This document shows, piece by piece, positions 9,890-20,500 of a DNA stretch of 64,000 bases (position 1 is its first letter; each line of letters opens with the position of its first letter). Both the position numbers and the translations under genes were made by a program. The notes under the pieces were generated by a model. That model saw nothing but the letters and a program-made list of their open reading frames with translations, made no database searches and was not told where the DNA came from. This stretch comes from Stomoxys calcitrans (taxonomy: Eukaryota; Arthropoda; Insecta; Diptera; Muscidae): NCBI RefSeq assembly GCF_963082655.1, contig NC_081555.1, positions 176,117,896-176,181,895 of the forward strand. The letters run 5' to 3'.

Positions 9890-11340
9890 ATCAACCAATA
9901 CAAAGTGGATGTCCCCTATATCTGCAGTGCATTGCATTGGAGAGGATAGTAAAGAATCGGAGGGCGGAAAGAGGGAGTAGTGTTTGTTGACATGTGTTTT
10001 TTACTGCTAAGGAAAATAGATCTGCCGGAAGTCGATTCCATATACGAACCGTCCTTGCGAAAAAATAATTCTCTTGGTAGTGCATGATGCGATCAGCTGA
10101 CAAATCGATAACAAATCGGTGTGCGCTTCTAGAAAATCTTTTATTTCTGACAAACAACCTCAATTCAGGAATCAGTTCCACACACACCGTGGAAGAATCG
10201 ATAGAACAGCACCACACAACCCACATTTCGACGATGTTCAAGGGGAACAATAGAGTTGGATACTCTACCATCTGCAATCAACACCATCGCCTCTGGCGCA
10301 CGGTCAAGCAGCTCCAGGGATGATTTTGGACCTACGGCTCATATATGCGAATTATATTCCATCTTCGGCCTGATGTACGTAGTTTAGATATTAAGAAGAT
10401 CAGAGGGGTTGAAGTATTCAAGTGCTCAAGCACTTGAACATCAAGAGCCTCTGGGACAACAAACAGCACTGCGTCTTGCAGGCATCCATTTTTTTCGTTC
10501 GACCCCACTCAGACATGGCGAGCAAATGCTGGCAAAGTGTTACGTCCATAAACCGCCTACTGTTTTCAATCCCTCGAAGACTCGGCCTATGGTCGAATAA
10601 AAATGATTGACAGAGGTTGCTATCATCCGCGATCGAAATCATTGAATTCGAAGTCAGACCCAGTAGATCGCCGATGGAAATAGGAAAAAGAGAGCGAGAA
10701 AGGACAGAACCTTGTGGCACTCCTGTGATCAATCTAAATTCGTCAGATGAAAACCCATCTACAACAGCTCCTATGGTCCGATCTTTGAAAAAACTCGATA
10801 TAAACAAAGCGAAGTTATTAACGATACCAAATGCTTCAAGCTTTGAAAGGAGTGCATCGTGCCAGACCCTATCAAATGCCTTGGAGATATTCAAAGCCAC
10901 AACCTTACTCTCACCGAACTGGTGAAAAGAGCAACTCCAAAGTTCGGAGAGCAATGCCCTCAGGTCACTCGTGGAGCGATTTCTGCGGAACCCGTATTGT
11001 CGGTCGCTAAGAAGGCCATTGGACTCTAAGTCTCTCACAAGATGGTAATTAACCATGCCCTCCATAACCTTGGAAAGGGCGGAGGATAAGGCTATTGGTC
11101 GGACACCAAATGCCTCAAGCTTTGAAAGGAGTGTATCGTGCCAGACCCTATCAAATGCCTTGGAGATATCCAAAGCCACGACCTTAGTCTCACCGAATTG
11201 GTGAAAAGAGCAACTCCAAAGTTCGGAGAGCAATGCCCTCAGGTCACCCGTAGAGCGATTTCTGCGGAACCCGTATTGTCGGTCACTAAGAAGGCCATTG
11301 GACTCTAAGTCTCTCACAAGATGGTAATTAACCGGAGTGG
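9890..11340 (-). pseudogene. Jockey-like LINE reverse transcriptase remnant, sense in the zinc-finger gene intron
   Basis: Read on the minus strand, an open frame (11317-10418) carries RT blocks: 'QYGFRRNRST', 'VVALDISKAFDRVWH', 'GVPQGSVLS' and the catalytic 'ADD' near 10640. A second frame (10277-9891) has the usual C-terminal end of these ORF2 proteins ('ARTVRIWNRLPADLF'). Stops and frameshifts separate the two, and the endonuclease and ORF1 are absent, so it is a dead 5'-truncated copy. The fingers-to-palm segment is duplicated in tandem (10827-11054 and 11106-11333). It lies in intron 3 in the same orientation as the host gene. Confidence 0.85.
10827..11333 (-). repeat. In-frame tandem duplication inside the LINE RT (279-bp period)
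   Basis: The 228-bp blocks 10827-11054 and 11106-11333 align without gaps with only about ten differences. The 51-bp spacer between them is the normal upstream RT segment ('RPIALSSALSKVMEG'). The period of 279 bp is exactly 93 codons, so the frame stays open through both copies. Confidence 0.9.
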
Positions 11341-11371
11341 TTGATCGCTTTCCGGCAAGGAAGAGTATCCC

Positions 11372-11432
11372 TGATATGTCAGAAGTTTGTCTCTGTTCCT
11401 TAATGAAGCGTTCATGGACTCATTTGCGATTG
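11372..11432 (+). mobile_element. SINE 3'-end fragment
   Basis: 'tgatatgtcagaagtttgtc' continuing to 'aagcgttcatgga' matches the last 60 bases of the SINE family, placed against the 5' edge of the LINE copy. Confidence 0.65.
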
Positions 11433-11699
11433 TTATCGGGTTTAATAGCTCACACTTACAAAACCAATATGAAAATACAGAGATTGATAACCGGAAAGAA
11501 ACGATTCCTCATCAAGCCCTCATAGGGGAGAGATTTTTTCAGTCAGTTCCTTACAGTTTCGGCAATGACGAGAGGGCTGTGTGTAAAGTGGAACAAGGCG
11601 TGGAAAATGATGTCTATTAATAATGCTGTAACTTCTCGCAATTGCAGGAAAATTACAGAAAACGACGCCAACAGCTTGCAATCCTCATCATAGAGAGAG

Positions 11700-12012
11700 G
11701 AGGCCACCGTAGCGCAGAGGTTAGCAGTTCGCCTATGACGCTGAACGCCTAGGTTCGGATCCTGGCGAAGCCAATAGAAAAAATTTTCAGCGGTAGTTTT
11801 CCCTTCCTAATGCTGGCAACATTTGTGAGGTACAATGCCATGTAAAACTTCTCTTCAAAGAGGTGTCGCACTGCGGCACGACGTTCGGACTCGGCTATAA
11901 AAAGGTGACCCCTTATCATTGAGCTTAAACTTGAATCGGACTGCACTCATTGATATGTGAGAAGTTTGCCCCTGTTCCTTAGTGGAATGTTCATGGGCAA
12001 AATTTGCGTTTG
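11700..12012 (+). mobile_element. tRNA-derived SINE, near full length
   Basis: The head contains an A box in 'tagcgcagaggttagcag' and a B box 'ggttcggatcc' 40 nt later, as in a tRNA promoter. The body follows with 'ttcagcggtagttttccc', 'ggcaacatttgtgaggta' and 'ctcggctataaaaagg'. The 3' end has TTTGCCC ... GGGCAAA, an inverted pair that can form a 7-bp stem, and then 'atttgcgtttgca' instead of poly(A). It is probably transcribed by RNA polymerase III when active. Confidence 0.85.
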
Positions 12013-12204
12013 CATAGAGAGTTCGCATTTTCCTGTGTGCAGCGCAACGTGGAAGATTTGACATTGCAGGGATGATAGGTCTATAGTGCACCAAATTGTG
12101 GTCAGCCAAGAAGCTTCATCCACTTCGTGGGGGATCCTTGAGTAGCAGCTTTATCTCCTGCTGATTACACTGACATAACACTCTGGAATATAGTCAATGT
12201 TGCT

Positions 12205-12366
12205 CAGAGGATAGCATTTCTGCCTTTGACGCTGACTCGCGGAATCGGCTATAAAAAGGAGGGCTCTTATCATTGAACTTAAACTTGAATCGGACATGTT
12301 GATATGTGAGAAGTTTGCCCCTGCACCTTAAAAGAATTTTCATGGCCAAATTTGCAAATTTGTAGT
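12205..12366 (+). mobile_element. SINE with internal deletion
   Basis: A tRNA-like 5' scrap ('agaggatagcatttctgcct') is joined directly to 'cggctataaaaaggagg' and the 3' hairpin region, so the middle of about 130 bp is missing. Confidence 0.7.
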
Positions 12367-12386
12367 GTAAACAACAACTATGTGGA

Positions 12387-12497
12387 CTCAGCCGTTCATT
12401 GAGCTTAAATTTGTATCGGACAGCACTCATTGATATAATAGAAGTATTCTCGCTTTTCCTTAATGAAATGTTCATGGACAAATTTGCAATTTGTCTA
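12387..12497 (+). mobile_element. SINE 3' fragment
   Basis: It carries 'ttcattgagcttaaatttg', 'actcattgatat' and the 3' end 'ttcatggacaaatttgcaat', directly following the previous copy. The two may be a tandem or nested pair. Confidence 0.65.
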
Positions 12498-12503
12498 TAT
12501 TCC

Positions 12504-12765
12504 AGAATTGCTGTTGTTGTAGCAACATTTTCATGTGGAGATGGCGATCCTCGGCAAACTACTGAAGGTGAGCACGCTCGTTCCGGTCCAAAGGACCGAT
12601 CCCCGCTGAACATTATGGTCATTGGTTATTTTAAGGCGGCAATAACTCGCCTTGCCATATCGAGCATCAAAGGCACTCAGTATTTGTGCAAGAGCTAGAG
12701 TCGCCCGGTCTCTCACTGAGACTCTCCGCTTGATACCGCTGTTTGTCCGCGACTGCCGTTGCACT
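12504..12765 (-). mobile_element. LINE 3'-end fragment with (CAA)n-type tail
   Basis: On the minus strand the fragment ends 'gttgctacaacaacag'. The body (an open frame with 'RDRATLALAQILSAFDARYG') looks like the 3' region of a Dipteran non-LTR element. The assignment rests on the tail and on similarity of layout to 2179-2287. Confidence 0.45.
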
Positions 12766-13755
12766 TATTCCAAATGGAACATTCCAATTTCCACAACATG
12801 TGGACACGCCCGGTAGCTCTCAGCTAAGCAATGACAGCAATGAACACCACACAAATTGGAGCTCAATGTTTCAGCCTGTGTGGTGCTCACAGCTATCCCT
12901 TGCTGGGACCAGAATTGATGTTAGGCCAGAGCAGGATCGTTAGTGATCCCACTTCTTACATCGCTTCCACCTCACCGATACAAACCAAACTGAATCAGGG
13001 TCCAGGGTCCTCTTCAATTACGTTAAGGACAAAGACTTGCGGAGTCCACACTATGTTATGTGTGAGACCCATAACAAAATGGACGAAATATCAATACATT
13101 GCCTATAATGGGTACCATTTGTGATAACGCCACAAACGGCGTTATCAGGTTCCAAAGAATTAATTGAGAACTAAGGTGCTTCCACACTTCTGCCTTCTTC
13201 AAATATAAGAAAGCACGTTCGGTAGTGCACCCACTCCCTATATCAGTTATATCTCATTGAAATCTTTGAAACCATTGAAACCGATACCGGGAATTCAGGC
13301 GAGGACCGAAAGTATACACTTCAGATATTTCTTCTCGGAAAAAAGGACGAAAACGACACCTCACCCTGAGCATCAGTTCTTGGGCGAAAAACGATCTCAT
13401 TTGTGAAGCATTCTGCCTTTTACAGCTTGGTTCTTGGAACCGCTCATAAAAAGATGTTTCTTTTAATGTTCCTGTATTATCACCATGGACGAAAACGTCT
13501 TTGTGAGTCTGAGACAGACTGCCACTTAAACCTAACCTTGATCTGAGAGAAGTCGTCCCGCTCTTACTTTGCGAATTTGCAGTTTAAAATAAATGCTACT
13601 TTGAACTAATAAGTAGTCCAAGGGCAATGCCTACCTCTCAACAGACAAAAACCATGCTCTACACATGACACGGAAACAAACTGGACTCGGAGTGTACGAG
13701 GTGAAAATCTTTCCTAAAATAAAGTATATATCAGAAAATAGAGTGAGAATGAACA
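12766..13755. other. Intronic stretch without clear genes
   Basis: There is a perfect 9-bp hairpin GATAACGCC-acaaac-GGCGTTATC at about 13121-13145. A very diverged SINE-like segment may lie at 13395-13590 ('gctcataaaaagatg', 'gagaagtcgtcccgctcttac'). Nothing else is supported. Confidence 0.4.
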
Positions 13756-13876
13756 AGTGAAAGCGTGCCAAGTTCGGCCGGGCCGAATCTTACATACCCT
13801 GCACCATGGAGCGCATTTATCGAGTTCTATGCGCAGTATCTCTTTTAAGGCAAACAAAGAATATTGAATAAGTACT
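13756..13876 (+). repeat. Family A fragment (hairpin end only)
   Basis: 'agttcggccgggccgaatct', 'taccctgcaccatgg' and 'aggcaaacaaagaat' are the first 120 bp of family A. The rest is absent; mariner copy c follows. Confidence 0.85.
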
Positions 13877-13877
13877 A

Positions 13878-14114
13878 TTGGGTTGCCCAAAAAGTAATTG
13901 CGGATTTTTTAAAAGAAAGTAAATGCATTTTTAATAAAACTTAGAATGAACTTTAATTAAATATACTTTTTTTACACTTTTTTTCTAAAGCAAGCTAAAA
14001 GTAACAGCTGATAACTGACAGAAGAAAGAATGCAATTACAGAGTCACAAGCTGTGAAAAAATTTGTCAACGCCGACTATATGAAAAATCCGCAATTACTT
14101 TTTGGGCAACCGAA
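13878..14114 (-). mobile_element. Mariner miniature element, copy c, in intron 3
   Basis: 237 bp with intact 32-bp terminal inverted repeats and TA on both sides (13876-13877, 14115-14116). Its orientation is opposite to copy b, so the pair flanks the large exon of the zinc-finger gene as an inverted repeat. Confidence 0.95.
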
Positions 14115-14184
14115 TATATCTCGACCAGCCCCGATAAGTTGAGACAAATTCATTGTATGTAATTATTTTTGACATAAATCTTAC

Positions 14185-14260
14185 CCTGTTATCTAAAATA
14201 ATATTTTTGTACTGAGTAATAATCGATTGCTCTATCTTTTGCAGATCTTTTAAAGGATAT
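14185..14260 (-). CDS. Exon 3 of the zinc-finger gene (76 nt)
   Basis: The exon is bounded by acceptor 'tttatttcattatag' (ending 14261) and donor AGG|GTAAGA (14184-14179). Its first A completes the AG left by exon 2 (codon AGA). The remaining 25 codons are open and encode a charged, probably helical segment including 'YPLKDLQKIEQSI'. It ends in phase 0, matching the large exon at 9412. Codon use is ordinary coding. Two short exons with correct splice sites and compatible phases are unlikely to arise by chance in this repeat-rich DNA. Confidence 0.85.
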
Positions 14261-14330
14261 CTATAATGAAATAAAATAAAAAATTATACTTTTTTTAAGA
14301 GTTTTATATAATTAATATTGAATCACTTAC

Positions 14331-14464
14331 CTCTTTTTAGTAATAATCCATTTTTTAATGTCAATAAATTTGATATATTTTTCTTTGTCGATTTCCAAAA
14401 GGAAATCAATAAATGGTACATATTTGGTTAATTCATCCAACTTTTGAGTTACTTCATTATCCAT
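14331..14464 (-). CDS. Exon 2 of the zinc-finger gene, containing the start codon
   Basis: The ATG at 14464-14462 has A at -3 and G at +4, a good Kozak context. The exon itself starts at 14474 after a strong acceptor (T tract plus CAG). It encodes 44 codons plus two bases: 'MDNEVTQKLDELTKYVPFID' at the start, then a Lys/Ile-rich stretch that includes 'IKFIDIKKW'. It ends AAAAAGAG|GTAAGT (donor 14330-14325). A 70-nt intron separates it from exon 3. The N-terminal segment of about 70 residues (exons 2-3) may be a small protein-interaction module; I do not recognise a named domain. Confidence 0.85.
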
Positions 14465-14523
14465 TATTAAAATTCTGAAAAAAAAAACATTTTTGTATAA
14501 ATAATTTTTGCTAAAAATAATAC

Positions 14524-14600
14524 CTCCAAATGTGTTAGAGAGTATAATCTAAAACATAGTTATTTCCACCAGGGGATCAGTTTATTTTACGATCCTTTCT
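14524..14600 (-). other. Possible non-coding exon 1 and promoter-proximal region
   Basis: A GGAG|GTATTA donor at 14523 would define a 49-nt intron ending at the 14475 acceptor. The upstream limit and the transcription start are not identifiable. Mariner copy d (14615-14850) begins about 90 bp upstream of this donor, so the promoter may lie in or across that element. Confidence 0.4.
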
Positions 14601-14614
14601 GGTCTTCGCATATA

Positions 14615-14850
14615 TTGGGTTGCCCAAAAAGTAATTGCGGATTTTTTAAAAGAAAGTAAATGCATTTTTAATAAAACTTAGAATGAACTTTAATCAAATA
14701 TACTTTTTTTACACATTTTTCTAAAGCTAGCTAAAAGTAACAGCTGATAACTGACAGAAGAAAGAGTGCAATTACAGAGTCTCAAGCTGTGAAAAAATTT
14801 GTCAACGCCGACTATACGAAAAATCCGCAATTACTTTTTGGGCAACCCAA
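14615..14850 (-). mobile_element. Mariner miniature element, copy d, just upstream of the zinc-finger gene
   Basis: 236 bp with complete terminal inverted repeats. TA is present on the left; the right flank reads 'aaaaaatatc', so the TA has been lost or altered. It is oriented as copy c. Confidence 0.93.
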
Positions 14851-15047
14851 AAAAATATCAGCTAAATTCACAGTAAATTATAAAAATTCTCACAAATTAC
14901 CGCAATTCATGTGTGGATTATATTGAAGAAATCAAATCAATCAATGAAGGGTTCAAGAAGTTAAATCGGGGATTTGGTTTATTTAGATATCAGTATTGTG
15001 AACTTACGAATACAAATTTTAGTGCTATCAGGCAAAAATCTATCTAT

Positions 15048-15720
15048 TTTAGCCGAATTATAATTAAATTAATATACCCTCCACCATGGATCGCATTTGT
15101 TGAGTTCTTTTTCCTGTGTCTCTTTTTAGGCAAACAAAGGAAAGCAAAGGATAAAAGAAAAGAATTGCTATGCTATTGGAGCTATATCAAGTTATGGTCC
15201 GATTCGGAAATGAATGTTGAAGACCACAGTAGAAGTTAATGTGTAAAATTTCAGCCAAATCGAATAAGGATTTCGCCCTTTAGGGGCCCAAAAAGTAAAA
15301 TAGGGAGATCGTTTTATAGGGGAGCTGTATTAGGTTATAGACCGATTCAGACCATATTTGACACGTATGTTGAAGGTCATGGGAGAAGCCATTGTACAAA
15401 TTTTCCTCAAATCTAGTGGTTCAAGAAGTCAAGATTCAAGATCGGTTTACATGGCAGCTATATCAAAACATGGACCGATATGATCCATTTACAATCCCAA
15501 CCGACCTACACCTATAAGCAGTATTTGTGCAAAATTTCAAGCGGTTAGCTTTACTCCTTCGAAAGTTAACGTGCTTTCGACAGACAGACGAACGGACATG
15601 GCTAGATCGACATAAAATGTCATGACGATCAAGAAAATATACATATACTTTATGGGGTCTGGGGCGAATATTTCGAGGAGTTACAAACAGAATGACGAAA
15701 TTAGTATATGGTGGCGCAAA
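15048..15720 (+). repeat. Family A element, short copy
   Basis: It starts near 'ataccctccaccatggatcg' (15076), having lost the terminal hairpin, and carries about two modules. Then come 'gacagacagacgaacggaca', the conserved 'ggctagatcgacataaaatg' core, 'atatacatatactttatggg' and a degenerate end 'agtatatggtggcgcaaag'. Confidence 0.8.
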
Positions 15721-16694
15721 GTGGGAATTTGCGCCACCATCCCCACAGGGATGTAAAGTTGACTTCTTTGTTGTTGGGCTAATAACTTTACCTTGTATAA
15801 ATTTGCCTAGTCTATCACTGTATTCTTGAAATCATTGAAGTTAAATTCGTGCCATTGAATGATTTTCATTAAGCGATAATTCAAAGTTGCTCTTGGATAG
15901 CCTTCTTATGTCGTCGATTTTATATTGTGTGCGTCTTCAGTTGTGTATGATTAGCTCATGCCTTGCCTGTGCTGCTGTGGTCGGTGCGTAATTGCTAACG
16001 GTGTTAAGAAAGTTTATATGTTCTAGAAAGTTGTATTCTTGAAATCACTGCAGGGGTCACGAGGTTTTCAAATCTTTTTGAGCCAAGTATGGATAATTCG
16101 TCTTTTCACAAATTGATGAAGATTTGGTTTCAAATATTTACTTTATGTGAAATTTTAAAGTGAATTTGATAACATACTAGATCGAGCGGTGTTTCGTTAC
16201 AACCTAAAAATAGTACGTGTTAGCCTGACAATTAAAATGAACGACCGTATTGAATGGTGTCTAGAACCGAACTCCTCTTTATTTCTTACAAAAACTATTT
16301 TAACACCCAATATATACTTAGACTCCTACAAACTGTACAATCTTAAATATCTAAGGACAGCAAATACAACACACATTGATCCTATATCCATCCACAGGAT
16401 ATGTACATAGTGAACTAGCTACCCAAATTAGTTGAAACACATGCACTGTTAAGAGTTAGAAAATCACTTAATGATAAACAATACATTTAAATGCTTACTT
16501 CTACCTAGGTGTCCCAATATGTGCCCATTTTATGATCTAAGGTTTTATCATAGAAATTCCCTATCTTTTGGTATACATACTATGCACACATATTTGTTAT
16601 TTGTTGGCTTATCCTCAACCAAACATACAGAACTGTACAGAATGTCAAAATAGAGATTACATTAATGCTGCCACCCAAAGGATCAAGACTTTAA
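15721..16694. other. Intergenic DNA; one copy of a short direct repeat
   Basis: The segment 15836-15905 ('gaatgattttcattaagcg', 'aaagttgctct') recurs at 18393-18460. Open frames at 16189-16410 and 16471-16653 have no recognisable domain or splice context. Confidence 0.4.
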
Positions 16695-16968
16695 AAACGG
16701 AAAAGGAACATGGGGAAATCTTCCCATATTTCAATGGGTAAGGACCTCCATTTTATCGCCAAGTCCGAACGGCGAGCCGCAGGCCCCTCCTTTTGGGAAG
16801 AGGGTTTTATATGGATTTTATGCATGGTATAGTACCTCAAAAATTTCGCCAGAAATAAAAGGGGATAACCACCGCTGAACATTTTTCTAATTTCTCGCCA
16901 GAATTCTAACCCAGGTCTTTAAACCCATAGGCAGATATGGTAATGTCTTCGCCACGGTGGTCTCCATG
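16695..16968 (-). mobile_element. tRNA-derived SINE, strongly diverged
   Basis: On the minus strand it retains 'ccaccgtggcgaagac', a decayed B box near 16905, 'ttcagcggtggttatcccc' and 'ggtcct..aaaagg'-type body blocks. It is the oldest-looking copy of the family. Confidence 0.65.
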
Positions 16969-17456
16969 TCCGGTCCACATTAATTAAATTGTTTTGGGAG
17001 CGACAGAGGGGGTAAAGTTCCTGGGGAACAACCTGTTCGGCAGTTATGCAGTCTAAACCTTTGTCAGTCTGGTAGAATTATTGTTAGCACTAGCTGGATG
17101 CTGTAGCCCAAGTAGTTAAGCGTCCAAAAGAAAAACCGATAAAAGAAACCACCATGGTCTTATGCTGCTTACAAGAACGCCAGGAGCAAATTAAAATTCG
17201 AAGAGCAGTTTATGTGGGAACTCCAGCAAATTATGAAATGTCTTTAGCCATACTAAACATGAATGTGGGAAGTCATCGCAGAAATCATGTGAAATTCCAT
17301 CTGCATTGTATTAGAATCCTCGCTTTTAGGTGCTCAAGAAGTCAAATCAAAATATCAATTTCATGGAAGGTATATTTTTAACATGGCTCAAGTTTATCCA
17401 TTCACTTTTTCAAATGGTCTTCATCGATGAGATATGTTTGTGCAAAATGAATAGCT
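16969..17456. other. Unassigned
   Basis: Nothing with coding or repeat character beyond an unremarkable 75-codon frame at 17154-17381. Confidence 0.35.
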
Positions 17457-17543
17457 TTATTTTTCGTCAGCTGATTTTATAAATGGAAAACAGATGGTCG
17501 AACCTCTAAATCCGGATTTAAAGAGCAGTGTAAACGGGGTTTA
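17457..17543 (+). mobile_element. Right half of the 'CCGTTTACA' miniature element
   Basis: 'cgtcagctgattttataaa' continuing to 'gagcagtgtaaacggggttt' matches the right half of the complete element at 43706-43830. The left inverted repeat is missing. Confidence 0.75.
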
Positions 17544-17718
17544 AGCAATTTTAAATATCTTATACTACATAATTATGGCTTAATACAAAAAGGACATAAC
17601 TCAATTTGTATTTAATTTATTTTAATTTCATATTTTGTTTATTCTAAAAGACAAATGTCAGATGCTACCACCCTCATAATTTCATGTGGATACAATTGCA
17701 AATAACGTATTTCAAAAT

Positions 17719-17985
17719 GCAAATTTTGCCCATGAACATTCCACTAAGGAACTGGGGCAAACTTCTCACATATCAATGAGTGCAGTTCGATTCAAGTTTA
17801 AGCTCAATGATAAGGGGCCTCCTTTTTATAGCCGAGAGAAGTTTTACATGGCATTGTACCTATAAAATGTTGCCAGCATTTGGAGGGAAAATCACGGTTG
17901 AAAATGTTTTCTGATGGTCTCGTCAGGATTCGAACCCAGGCGTTCAGCGTCATAGGCGGACATGCTAACCTCTGCGCTACGGTGG
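17719..17985 (-). mobile_element. tRNA-derived SINE
   Basis: On the minus strand it has 'ccaccgtagcgcagaggtta', a perfect B box GGTTCGAATCC, the usual body with a deletion of about 40 bp near 'cggctataaaaagg', and the 3' hairpin TTTGCCC ... GGGCAAA. Confidence 0.85.
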
Positions 17986-19149
17986 GTTATTTCCTTCTCT
18001 GGTAAATAACCAAAAAAATTAGTTAGTTTTTTTATTCTGGAAAACAAATATCAGATGCACCTTGCCTCAAAACTTTGGAATATTAATTGAATTTGTAGCT
18101 CTTGTCATAAAGACCAAACAACTTTATATTCAAGGTCAAGTACAAAAATGTACCTAAAATCTCAAGTAACAACTTTCTAGGAAATATGGACCTCCTAGGA
18201 GTCTTAGTCGGCGATTACGCAGCGACCGCTTAAACACAAGTAAGCATTGGCGAAGGTATTAAAATGATAATGAAGAAAATGCAGTTTAATGCCATCGATA
18301 AGCCAATTTTCTCAAAATAATATAAATTTTTTTCACCGATTCTCTTGCTTCCACTTACGCTTCTCTATCCGCTCCCAAGACTGTGGTGCATAAGCTGAAG
18401 GTAAATTCATGTCATTGAATGATTTTCATCAAGCGATGATTAAAGGTTGCTCTGTGTCGCCTTTATATTATATTTTTTTTATAATAATTTTTTTTTATTT
18501 CCTTAGCCACTATGCTTTTAAAATAAAAAAATAATTTTCTTAATATTTTATGACCATTTAGCGAAAGAAAGTGAATATTAATGTCTTTGCATAAAACCGC
18601 ACTTGCTTTCATAGAAACCGTTAAACGCAACAAGACTTTAAAAGAGTTTCCAGAAAACTCACTTCAAGAATATTGTAAAAGTTTTTTGTTTGATTTTTTA
18701 AGCTATAAAAAATTTCCGACTTTTGATAAAACCTTATATAGCGGCAACTTTTTTTCAGTAGTTTTATTCATCTACTTTACGCCAATTCAAATTTCATTAG
18801 GATACCTTTTTCCTAACTCGAGCTAGAATTTTTAAGACAGTTCTATACTTGGGTATATTTCTACTCATTCGTTGTTAATGGGTGAAGATCCGTTCAACAA
18901 ATAACCGAAATCACGATAGCGTTCGAACGGATGAGGCTATCCGCATGAAATTTGCATAGATTCTTCTTATTGGCTGTTACAAACGGGTCGTTTGGTTCGG
19001 ATTGATTTTAGTTTTTATACTGACAACATTTTAAAATACCTAAAAATTGTGTCGTTCTACTTTTCTGAATATGGACATTCAAACTGTTCGAAAATTGAGC
19101 TTGTTCAAAAAACGGGTGCAAATTTTTACTATTTTTATTACCTATACCA
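17986..19149. other. Mostly unassigned; orphan 81-codon frame at 18581-18826
   Basis: The plus-strand frame begins 'MSLHKTALAFIETVKRNK' and has coding-like composition for its first 60 residues. It ends in low-complexity sequence, no donor or acceptor frames it convincingly, and I recognise no family. It could be the 5' exon of an unknown gene or chance. The second copy of the 'gaatgattttcatcaagcg' repeat lies at 18393-18460. Confidence 0.3.
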
Positions 19150-19420
19150 ATACTGTATTGCAAGGCAGGGTGATAGACCTATTACAAGAATTCCGATCGA
19201 ACTAGAATAAGATTCTTATTCAATTTAGCTATGTCCATCTGTCTGTCTTTATGTTTTGAATTTGAAAGAAATCGGCGCAGATTTCGATATAGCTCCCACG
19301 ATTTTCACATCTAGAGCCATTGCAAGACCATTTATCAATCGATTTTCTCAACATTTTGAACTATATCCACTATGACTCCTAAAATATGTGCGGATTTTGG
19401 TCCAAAATTCTACATAGAGA
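19150..19420 (+). repeat. Family B fragment
   Basis: 'gtgatagacctattacaaga', 'tatgtccatctgtctgtc', 'cgcagatttcgatatagctc' and 'tctagagccattgcaag' match the 5' part and one module of family B. Confidence 0.7.
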
Positions 19421-19430
19421 CAAGATTTTA

Positions 19431-20500
19431 ATAAAAAAGAGCGTCCTAAGTTCGGCCGGGCTGAATCTTATATACCCTCCGCCATGGATCACAATTGTCG
19501 AGTTCTATGCGCGGTATCTCTTTTTGGGCAAACAAAGAATATTAAATAAGAACTGTTATGCTATTGGAGCTATATCACGTTACAGTCCGATTCGGACTAT
19601 AAATGATGCTGAACACTGTAGAAGTCATTGTGTATTATTTCAGTTCATTCGGATAAGAATTGCGCAAGAAGCTAAATCGGGAGATAGGGTTATTTGGGAG
19701 ATGTATCAAGCTATTGATCGATTAAGACCATATTAGACACGTATGTTGAAGGTCATGAGGGAAGTCGTTGTACGAAATTTCTTAGCGCCCTCTAGAGGCT
19801 CAAGAAGTCAAGACCTAAGATCGGTTTATATGGCAGCTATATCAAAACCTGGAACGATTTGAGCCATACTTAGCGCAGTTGCTGCAAGTGATACCAAAAC
19901 ACCAAGTGCAAAATTTCAGTCAAATCGGATACGAACTGCGCCCTCTAGAGGCTCAAGAAGTTAAGACCCAAGATTGGTTTATATAGCAGCTATATCAAAA
20001 CATGGACCGATTTGGTCCATTTACAATCCCAACCGACCTACATTAATTAGAAGTATTTGTGCAAAATTTCCAGCACCTAGCTTTACTTCTTCGAAAGTTA
20101 GCGTGCTTTCGTCAGACAGACGGACTGACATGGCTAGATCGACTTAAAATGACATGATGATCAAGAATATATTGGGTTGCCCAAAAAGTAATTGCGGATT
20201 TTTCATATAGTCGGCGTTGACAAATTTTTTCACAGCTTGTGACTCTGTAATTGCATTCTTTCTTCTGTCAGTTATCAGCTGTTACTTTTAGCTTGCTTTA
20301 GAAAAAAAGTGTAAAAAAGTATATTTGATTAAAGTTCATTCTAAGTTTTATTAAAAATGCATTTACTTTCTTTTAAAAAATCCGCAATTACTTTTTGGGC
20401 AACCCAATATATACTTTATGGGCTCTCAGACGCATATTTCGAGGTGTTACAGACAGAATGATGAAATTAGTATACCCCCATCCTATGGTAGTGGGTATAA
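19431..20500 (+). repeat. Family A element with nested mariner copy e
   Basis: It opens with the terminal hairpin region 'agttcggccgggctgaatct' and carries about four modules, a '(cagacggac)' tract and the conserved core. It ends 'catcctatggtagtgggtat'. The (TA)n tract near 20168 is split by mariner copy e. Confidence 0.9.
20172..20407 (+). mobile_element. Mariner miniature element, copy e
   Basis: A 236-bp intact copy with TA on each side, inserted in the (TA)n tract of the surrounding family A element, so it is younger than that element. Confidence 0.95.

Noticed and set aside
13121..13145. Perfect 9-bp GATAACGCC hairpin
   Set aside because: Short, isolated, no T run or repeated context; could be chance.
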